Source of the DNA: Stereocaulon alpinum
Lineage: Eukaryota > Ascomycota > Lecanoromycetes > Lecanorales > Stereocaulaceae
Reading direction: 5' to 3'
NCBI GenBank assembly: GCA_018257865.1
Contig: JAEUBA010000001.1
Coordinates: forward strand, 248,001 to 312,000
Length of the DNA: 64,000 bases
How positions within the stretch are numbered: position 1 is the first letter of the stretch; every line of letters begins with the position of its first letter. Positions 57,282 through 64,000 of this stretch are shown one piece after another. Under the pieces are notes generated by a model. It did not search any database. It worked only from the letters and a program-made list of their open reading frames with translations, and was not told the DNA's origin. Made by a program: the position numbers and the translations under genes.

Positions 57282-57668
57282 ATGACGCCGCCGCTGGGCT
57301 TCGGCTGTATTGAAACGGAAGTCAAAGCGCAGGCTGTCGGACAGACACAAGTAGAGGTAAAAGCAGACCCAAGATTCCTCCATCCCTTACCTGAACCGTC
57401 TATGGACTTGAAAACCTCCACAGATAGCATCCACGATATTCCTCCCTACTCAAGCATGCCCTCTTCCGGCGAGAAAACCTTGAACCCATTGGAGGAAGCC
57501 GACATCCCTCGCTCTTCACAGCTAGCAGCCAAGCGCTTGCCATTATCTGATTACGATGGGAACCTTACAACAATCGTGCCTGACACTTTCTGGAGACCCT
57601 CTGGGAAGGGGCTCACGAAGCCCTTGCCGAAGCGATAAAGAATGTTCGCGACTTCCTCAAATCATGAT
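57282..57668 (+). pseudogene. Broken 5' copy of the trehalose-phosphatase-like gene
   Basis: From ATG 57282 the protein aligns with the N-terminus of the downstream gene: IHDIPPYSSMPSSGEKTLNP against IHEIPLYSSMPFSGEDILRP, then AAKRLPLSDYDGNL against AAKRLLLFDYDGTL. The HAD catalytic motif DxDGT is damaged here (Thr replaced by Asn, flanking residues changed). The frame stops at 57638, but in another frame the similarity continues (AHEALAEAIKNV against VHEAISELAMNP) to about 57668, so there is also a frameshift. The rest of the catalytic domain is missing. This is a decayed tandem duplicate rather than a gene. Confidence 0.75.
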
Positions 57669-58193
57669 AAGTCAGACTTAAATAGTTTCTACGACGAGGA
57701 AAAAGAATGTTTCTTACACAACACATCCAACTCACATTCCCAAACACAGAGCATACACAATACATCCAATTCACATCCACAAACACAGAGCATACACAAC
57801 ACATCGAATCCACATTCCCGAACACAGAGCATGCTTTCCCTACGCTCAAGTTCCACCACAATACTAGTCTCTAATTTGATTCTGCGGTGGATTGTCTACT
57901 ACATTATCGTCTTGGCCTCGGACAAGGATTTCCTCTCTTCGCACACTCCGTCTGCGAGTGGAGTGGCCTTACTCCATTCCCGTATCAAGGCAGAATTTAT
58001 CGTACTCATATTATATTCCTTCATCGCAGGTCTAGTCCAGCTTCATAGGACTTGGTGGAAGGGTGAGAAAGCCGACAAAATCTCAGCTCCTACGCTTGGA
58101 CCCGTTGCCACTGCCTGTGCTTTTGCAGCCATTAACTGGGTTCAAGTCTTTCTCGCATGGTATGGTACCGATTCACAACGGAAAAGCTGTTAA
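57642..58193 (+). CDS. Hypothetical three-helix membrane protein with 13-residue repeats
   Basis: Open frame of 183 residues lying between the broken and the intact trehalose-phosphatase copies, and overlapping the end of the broken one. After a polar start it has three tandem copies of a 13-residue unit (HNTSNSHSQTQSI type), then three hydrophobic segments: ILVSNLILRWIVYYIIVLA, AEFIVLILYSFIAGLVQLH and VATACAFAAINWVQVFLAWY. Basic loops and a KGEKADK segment separate them. The membrane part looks like a genuine protein, and a start at the internal MLSLRSSSTTILV (57831) is as likely as the first ATG. No family recognised. Confidence 0.5.
   Translation: MFATSSNHDKSDLNSFYDEEKECFLHNTSNSHSQTQSIHNTSNSHPQTQSIHNTSNPHSRTQSMLSLRSSSTTILVSNLILRWIVYYIIVLASDKDFLSSHTPSASGVALLHSRIKAEFIVLILYSFIAGLVQLHRTWWKGEKADKISAPTLGPVATACAFAAINWVQVFLAWYGTDSQRKSC
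57717..57833 (+). repeat. 39-bp minisatellite, three copies
   Basis: Units 57717-57755, 57756-57794 and 57795-57833 differ at a few positions and keep the reading frame. Each encodes 13 residues with an N-x-S/T site (NTSN). Confidence 0.85.
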
Positions 58194-58325
58194 GGCTCGA
58201 GCCCTGGTATGTATACATCCTGAGAGTACCTCATCCCTAACACGCATTGCAATCTGAGTCTCAAACCCTGAGAGCCCAATTGAGAGCTTAATTCTGACTC
58301 TGAGGTGGTTACAGGCCTGGCATGC
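58185..58325 (+). repeat. Duplicated intron and flanking exon ends from the trehalose-phosphatase gene
   Basis: This segment matches 58885-59015 inside the intact gene: both have a CTG exon end, GTATGTA donor, similar intron text (ctaacacgc, ttgagagctt) and the acceptor acag followed by gcctggca. The introns are 108 bp (58207-58314) and 106 bp (58900-59005). It is what remains of the 3' half of the broken first copy. Confidence 0.7.
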
Positions 58326-59474
58326 TCAACCACCGGCGCAAGATACCAAACCAGTACATATCAAGGAGGACCCGGACCCGAGTCTCCCGACTCCCTTGGC
58401 TGAGCCGTGTTTCGACCCGGAGGACACGCCGGGCAGCATTCACGAAATTCCTCTTTACTCAAGCATGCCTTTCTCCGGCGAGGATATCTTACGGCCGTTG
58501 GAAGACGCCAATGTCCTCCGCTCTTATGGTCCAGCAGCCAAACGCTTGCTTCTGTTCGACTACGACGGAACCCTTGCAGACATTGTATCAAACCCTACGC
58601 AGGCACTCCTTGGGGCTGGAGTTCACGAAGCTATCTCTGAGCTGGCTATGAATCCAAAAAACCGTGTCTACATTATCAGCGGTCGTGATCGGAAGTTCCT
58701 CGAAGGAGAATTCTGCCACACAACCCACCTTGGGTTAGTTGCCGAGCATGGAGCATTTATACGGGTTCCTACCAGTACAGCATGGCAGAACAGGTGCCAG
58801 AAATATGATATGACTTGGAAAGACACGGTCGAGTCTAAGATGAGAGAATTTGAGAGCTCTGTTCCAGGCTCATTCGTCGATGAGAAGACTGCTGCTCTGG
58901 TATGTAAGCATCTTGAGAGGAAGTCATCTCTAACACGCGTTGCGATCCCTACTGGCAGACTGGACATTTTGATTGAGAGCTTGTCTGACTTTAGTGTATT
59001 CACAGGCCTGGCACTTTCGTAACGTGGATGGGATTTACGCTCCCAGAGATCAAGCAGCCAAGTTGAAAATGAGCCTTGCAGAAATGATCACGTCTAAATG
59101 GCCCGTGACAGTTACAGATGGGAAATGCGTTGTCGAAGCCCGCTTAAAGTGCATCCACAAGGGGCAGATAGTTCAAGACCTTCTCAGAGATTTCGAGCCC
59201 GACTTCGTGCTCTGTGCCGGAGACGACCTTACAGATGAAGGTAATGTAATCGTGTTGTGGGCTGTTACCCGCTATCTACTGATATGACGCAGACATGTTC
59301 CAAGCACTCGATGATTCCGACGTGGAAAAAGGCAATGTTTTCACTATCATAGTGGGATCGCATGGAAGTGACACCCATGCCCGTTGGTATCTTCCCAATC
59401 CAGAGATGGTCATCAGAAACATCTTCATGCTCAACCGTGCTGATCGTAGCGGCGATATCGAAGGCACGCAGTAA
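58315..59474 (+). CDS. Trehalose-6-phosphate phosphatase-like HAD protein (5' end unresolved)
   Basis: Removes phosphate from trehalose-6-phosphate or a similar sugar phosphate. Exons 58315-58899, 59006-59240, 59293-59474; introns of 106 and 52 bp. HAD motif I FDYDGTLADIV, motif II region YIISGRDRKFLEGEF, GLVAEHGAFIR, a Lys-containing ARLKCIHKG and motif IV GDDLTDE-DMFQAL (across the last intron) are all present. The family's usual VEVRPxxVNKG is changed to VEARLKCIHKG. No GT20 synthase domain is attached, unlike Tps2. No ATG opens this frame before MPFSGED; a start at 58162 spliced through the duplicated intron (58207-58314) would be in frame (MVPIHNGKAVKARAL-AWHAQ) and is the best candidate. 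The gene thus may use leftovers of the broken copy as its first exon. Confidence 0.8.
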
Positions 59475-59746
59475 AAAGCTAGATTATGTTCTTGCACGTG
59501 TCTATTTGTCTTCGGGATGGACTACTACTACGTCCATGTGAGACGGTCTATGTCTCTTTTTTCGTTGTACTCTACATAGACGTGTGGGATAGATAGCATT
59601 CATTTCCCATATTCATTCAAGACTGCTTATTGACTTCATTTGTACACTCGTCGATCTCATACACACTGGGGGGTATCCAATCTATCTCCTTACAATCCCT
59701 GACCCCAGAAACGCCACGCGCTCAATACCAGAAACACCCTTCCCAT

Positions 59747-62029
59747 TCATTTCACATCAAAGATCCCACTAGCCGTCTCAAACTGTACAATCTCCCCCGT
59801 GATCGGCGTCTTACTTGCTCCAAAATACCGAATCCTATACCTCCCCCTCTCAGCCTCATCTTCGATCTCCCAGCTAATTTCCACCTCGCTGGTAGCGAGT
59901 ACGCTATTCGTACGTTTCCATCTGAAGATCAGACTCCAGTCTTCGTCGTCTCTGACACGTATCCACTTTTTGTCCTCGTTGAGCTTTTCGACGGCAGCAT
60001 ACGTGTCTTGAAGGCGGAGGTCGTTGCGGGGGTTCGCGCCTACGAACGTGACGCTTGCGGTTTGTCCGGGGTGGTAGTAGGATACGGTGTCTGAGAGTAC
60101 TTCGCCGAAGTTTTTGAAGAAGGGTGCGCGGTCGAATGCGACGCCAGTGATGAAGCTGAGGGATTCGTTGACATAGATTGGTGGTTCGGGACCGCGTGGT
60201 GGGCTACCTAGAGAGCCCTCGTGGAGATAGTGTAGGTAGGATGTCGTGAGGCTGATGTAGGCGTTCAGGGTGTGAGGGCCGTAGAGGGTAGAAGCGCCTT
60301 CGTAGCGCTGGATATCGTATTCTTCTTCCGTGGCAATGTAGTGTGTATAGCTGTTTGCGGGACCACCTAGGACGACGATCGCTTCCTCTTCCTCATTTAC
60401 AAAAATGTGTTCTGCGATATCATGAACTGCTTCCTTCCATCGACGGCCTGCCATGGTGGTTGCTTCGCCTGGGCTTACTATGATGATGAGTTGGCCTACT
60501 CGGAGGAGCTGGATGTCCACAATGTTGGGTGTCCAGAGGTACGGATTCTCGATCTCGCCTACGTCGAGCAGGATCGGCTTGGAATCGTGACACACTTTCT
60601 GTTCCTCACTTGGCTCGCGCAGGAAGCCCCTGACTACCACCCAGACAGGATTAGCATTGGGCGAGCCGGTGTTGTTCTGCTTGAAGTCGAATGCGCCTGG
60701 CCCGTCCGTTGTACCTGCTGCGAAGGAGTAGCCTAGCGCTGCTGGACAGGTGGAGACTTTTGACCCATTTGGATGCTGGAATGTGTACGCGGAGAAGTCT
60801 TGGAAGGTATGGAGGGATCTGACCGCACGTCCTCGAATTGACTTGCCAACTACACCCTCAACCATTCTATCGTATAGGGTCTTTGCACCGGCGAATTGTC
60901 GGTTCCCAATTTCAAAGCAGCTCGAAGCACCTTGATCCTTCACTCTGAACATTGGGCCTCTCCCATGACAAGCCTGGCTCGTGCCACCGCATGTACTATC
61001 CTGGAAATTGCACTTTTCTCCAGACCCATCTTCGCAGTACGCGCCAAGCACATTAGGAGAAGTATCTCCGACATTTGCTTGAGAGAAGCCAGCAACGAAA
61101 TCATCCCTTGCTCCTTTCGATCCTCGAACGGCCTTCTCCAAGAGGTAAGCCGCGACGCCTTTGTTGTCACCTGAAATCAGAGTATTGTTTCCGAGCATAG
61201 ACGTGCCATGTACAGGAAACCAAGTGAGGACACCAAGGCTTTTCCCATCCTCAGCCCCCTGAAACATGAGCATCGTCAGAGCCTTGTCGACCTCATGTTT
61301 GTATTTGGCTCTCTCCTCTTTGGGGTTCGCGAGGTAAGCGTACGGGCTTCTATTGACATTTGCATCTTGAATGTCAATATGGCCAACGTTGAGATGACCA
61401 GGTTGGAGGCTTTCATGCGCTCTCTTGATTGATAGCACGGCCCCATCCACTATAGCTTGATAGCTCTGCTTGTCGAAACCTTTGCTCGTAATTTGAGGCA
61501 GAAGGTAATTGAGCCAGGCCCCAGGCCCGGAGTGCGAGTGAGTCCCAGTGACAGCAACATTCTTCTGCCCGTACATCTTGTACTCTGCGCCCAATCCTGC
61601 CAGACCCTCAAGTATACCATATCTTACGGCCGTGTCTCCTGACTGGGTATCCAAAACCAAGTAGACGAAGCGTTCGTCTGGCTTATCAACGTCCCCAACG
61701 ATGAATGCCCTAGAGTACAGTCGTTGCCGCAAGCCAGATCCCATCTGCTTTGGGTCCGCATAGCCCATCATGTTTATCTCCACCACAGGTCCCGTAATGT
61801 CTGCCTTCCCAACCCCCAACAGCCATTGAGCTCCATCTTCGGATGATGCCGGCTCATAGTCGGTAGGTTTGAAAGGCCATTGATTCAACGTTGAAGCTGC
61901 CGATTTTTGAGACAATTGCAAGCCCAGGAAATTGAGCTCCGGCCAGCCATATTGCGATAGAAGCTGGAAGATGATCAATAGGCTAAGTGTTGCTGTAACC
62001 AAGGCGGCGGCGATATGGACGCGTGCCAT
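59747..62029 (-). CDS. Neutral ceramidase
   Basis: Zinc amidase that cleaves ceramide to sphingosine and fatty acid. Single exon, 760 residues, usual length. ATG 62029 was chosen; it starts a signal-anchor (VHIAAALVTATLSLLIIFQL), so the enzyme should be membrane-tethered or secreted, facing the lumen or outside. LLGVGKADITGPVVEINMMG opens the catalytic domain. Zn-binding THSHSGPG lies near residue 163 and the nucleophile motif ANVGDTSPNV near 318-326 (family GDVSPN). A C-terminal Ig-like domain ends the protein (YRIRYFGASK). All key motifs are intact. It diverges from SEC24; both belong to membrane traffic or lipid biology but no link is implied. Confidence 0.95.
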   Translation of the reverse strand: MARVHIAAALVTATLSLLIIFQLLSQYGWPELNFLGLQLSQKSAASTLNQWPFKPTDYEPASSEDGAQWLLGVGKADITGPVVEINMMGYADPKQMGSGLRQRLYSRAFIVGDVDKPDERFVYLVLDTQSGDTAVRYGILEGLAGLGAEYKMYGQKNVAVTGTHSHSGPGAWLNYLLPQITSKGFDKQSYQAIVDGAVLSIKRAHESLQPGHLNVGHIDIQDANVNRSPYAYLANPKEERAKYKHEVDKALTMLMFQGAEDGKSLGVLTWFPVHGTSMLGNNTLISGDNKGVAAYLLEKAVRGSKGARDDFVAGFSQANVGDTSPNVLGAYCEDGSGEKCNFQDSTCGGTSQACHGRGPMFRVKDQGASSCFEIGNRQFAGAKTLYDRMVEGVVGKSIRGRAVRSLHTFQDFSAYTFQHPNGSKVSTCPAALGYSFAAGTTDGPGAFDFKQNNTGSPNANPVWVVVRGFLREPSEEQKVCHDSKPILLDVGEIENPYLWTPNIVDIQLLRVGQLIIIVSPGEATTMAGRRWKEAVHDIAEHIFVNEEEEAIVVLGGPANSYTHYIATEEEYDIQRYEGASTLYGPHTLNAYISLTTSYLHYLHEGSLGSPPRGPEPPIYVNESLSFITGVAFDRAPFFKNFGEVLSDTVSYYHPGQTASVTFVGANPRNDLRLQDTYAAVEKLNEDKKWIRVRDDEDWSLIFRWKRTNSVLATSEVEISWEIEDEAERGRYRIRYFGASKTPITGEIVQFETASGIFDVK

Positions 62030-62432
62030 TGTTGAAGACTGCACTGTGGACTTGAAACGGACATTGACAATGGTGTCACTCGGTAGGCAGCCGTCAGTGA
62101 TGAAACCAGGGGACGTCTATCGTCTTGAGGGAGTGTTGGAGTTGAAGCTTGCGTGATTGGGCGGCGGAGAACGCCTCGAAGTCCGCAAAGCCTTGGCAAC
62201 ATTTCTTTGACATCTTGCACATGCGACGCGCAATATACCACAGCGACTCGAACAAGCAAATCCGCTGATCACGAGCGCAAACAGCTTTACACCCATAGTA
62301 AAGGTCTTCCAGTATGATACAAAGTTGACATGGTGTCAAAAGACATAGGAATGCTTCTGCCGCTCCCATAATCGCAAATTCTTTCGACCCTGCACGCCGT
62401 CAAGACTGGGGCGCTTTCAGACCTCTTGGGAA
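62030..62432. promoter_or_regulatory. Divergent promoter region, ceramidase / SEC24
   Basis: 403 bp between start codons facing apart. No clear TATA box or repeat found; short antisense frames are without support. Confidence 0.5.
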
Positions 62433-64000
62433 ATGTCTAGCTACGGTCACCTTCCACCGTATCAAGCCCCTACTGGAGACCCTCGACAGACACAGCCTGG
62501 TACGCAGCAGCCACGGCCTCAAGTCGCATCTGGGCCTACAGGGTACCAGCAAGGAGGCTCGCCATATCCTCAAAACACTTCCAACTTCCAGCAGGATCAA
62601 TATGCTCAGACACCACAGAATGGATATGGATACGGTGCAACGCCTGTGCAGGATCAGGGGTATTTCCCCCCGCAAGAGCAAATTCCAACAGACGGCCCAG
62701 GCTCGATGGGAAGGCTCGCGTCGCAAATGGGAGGAATGGGCTTAGGTGGAGAAACTGGGGCTGTCAGCCGGCCAGGCAAAAAGAAGAATAGGCATGCCTA
62801 TCACAACATCGACCAGCCGACGGTGGCCGCACAGGCGTTCAACCAGAGCACTGGAAACGCTGCACAGTATGTGAACCAGGACCCACCTCAGCAGATGAGC
62901 GCTGGCCACCCATACGCGGGCCAACCGATCACGCCTGCTATGAATCAGTTCCCAGCGCAAGCAAATCCTCCATTTTCACCAGCCCTTCAGTCTTCAAGTC
63001 AAAGTCCAGGTTTCGGAGCTTCAGTCCAGACAATACCGACACCAAGTGGCCCTGGGGTTTCGGCTCAAGGACGAGTTGACCCTGAGCAGATACCTAGTAT
63101 ACCAAGACTTCGAGATGGGGCGACACAGTACTACTTGGACCACGTGTATCCTACAATAGAGCAGCATATTCCTCCACCAGGCGCTGTTCCGTTCGTGGCC
63201 CAGGACCAGGGCAATTCCTCCCCGAAGTTCGCACGCCTCACACTCAACAATATACCATCCACATCAGATTCTCTGAGCGCGACTGGACTGCCCCTAGGCC
63301 TGGTCCTACAACCTCTAGCCTCCCTCTCATTTGGAGAGCAACCTATACCTGTTCTTGATTTTGGAGATGTGGGCCCCCCTCGGTGCAGGAGATGCAGAGC
63401 ATACATAAATCCTTTCATGACGTTTAGATCTGGTGGCAACAAGCTTGTCTGTAATATGTGCACGTTCCCTAATGATGTTAGTCCAGAGTACTTTGCGCCT
63501 ACAGACCCAAGCGGAGTTAGGGTCGATCGAGCACAAAGGCCAGAATTGACCACTGGTACTGTTGAATATTTAGTGCCGAAAGAGTATTGGGCCAAAGAGC
63601 CTGTGGGCTTGCGATGGCTCTTTGTAATTGACGTTAGCCAAGATGCGGTCAGTAAAGGTTTCTTAGCAGCATTTTGTGACGGAATATTAGCGGCTTTATA
63701 CGGAGAAGCCGACGAGAGAGTGAGTGATGAGGGTCCAGATGGTCAGATTCCTGAAGCAAGGAGAAAAATTCCCATTGGCTCTAAAGTCGGAATTGTGACC
63801 TTCGACAAAGCAATGCATTTCTACAACTGTAGCGTAAGTGCTCAAGATCCGTGTACCAATGCTACTCTTACGCCAAGCAGGATGAGTTGGAACAAGCACA
63901 AATGCTCGTCATGTCAGACATCGAAGATCCATTCGTACCTCTAGGAAGCAATGGACTGTTTGTCGATCCGTATAAATCAAAGTATGCTCCCACCCTATCA
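62433..64000 (+). CDS. SEC24: COPII coat cargo receptor Sec24 (5' part, runs off the window)
   Basis: Cytosolic coat subunit that binds cargo and Sec23 at ER exit sites. Exon 1 is 62433-63833 (467 codons), intron 63834-63880 (47 bp), exon 2 from 63881 to about 63981, where a GTATGC donor follows. A Gln/Pro/Tyr-rich disordered N-terminus of about 200 residues leads to the zinc finger PPRCRRCRAYINPFMTF...CNMC (C-x2-C ... C-x2-C), then the start of the trunk domain (LRWLFVIDVSQDAVSKGFLA, KVGIVTFDKAMHFYNCS). After the intron, LEQAQMLVMSDIEDPFVPLG matches Sec24. These details fit Sec24 rather than the paralogue Lst1. The C-terminal half lies beyond the edge. Confidence 0.94.

Noticed and set aside
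1..64000. CRISPR arrays, rRNA genes, bacterial-type operons or virus-like genes
   Set aside because: None are visible; the only tandem array is the 39-bp minisatellite, and gene structure is that of a fungal nuclear genome.

Overview
The window is nuclear DNA of a filamentous ascomycete (Pezizomycotina; I cannot place the class or genus). The evidence is small introns (46-111 bp, mostly 46-69, with GTRNGT donors and YAG acceptors) and clear orthologues of fungal genes: a division-1 chitin synthase, the replication checkpoint mediator Mrc1, dynactin Arp1, the U4/U6 factor Prp24 and COPII Sec24. One stretch also looks touched by RIP (repeat-induced point mutation). All splice models were worked out by hand from reading frames and splice motifs; none is supported by transcripts.

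Layout. 0-11 kb: the tail of a gene, chitin synthase diverging from a low-molecular-weight tyrosine phosphatase, then four lineage-type hypothetical genes. 11-15.9 kb: a gene-poor, decayed stretch holding a rhodopsin/PTH11-type membrane protein pseudogene. 15.9-20.6 kb: an M20D amidohydrolase and a folylpolyglutamate synthase paralogue, separated by two inverted-repeat (MITE-like) elements. 20.6-27.6 kb: a gene of extreme strand-skewed composition, a 38-G run, MRC1, and a small TATA-driven gene with two identical upstream dyads. 27.6-32.3 kb: a decayed membrane ORF, a retropepsin-like gene and a kelch gene. 32.6-41 kb: ARP1, a single-pass membrane protein, a two-module secreted cysteine-rich protein and a conserved unknown. 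41.7-49 kb: a large disordered protein and an MFS transporter. 49.4-64 kb: PRP24, a mitochondrial nucleotidyltransferase-like protein, a broken tandem copy next to an intact trehalose-phosphatase-like gene, neutral ceramidase, and the 5' part of SEC24 diverging from it.

Most genes are housekeeping singletons with no operon-like logic. The accessory interest is concentrated in the two-module secreted cysteine-rich protein (36.6-37.2 kb), the kelch/retropepsin pair, the trehalose-phosphatase duplication with a foreign ORF between the copies, and the RIP-like decay region. I found no CRISPR array, rRNA or convincing tRNA.
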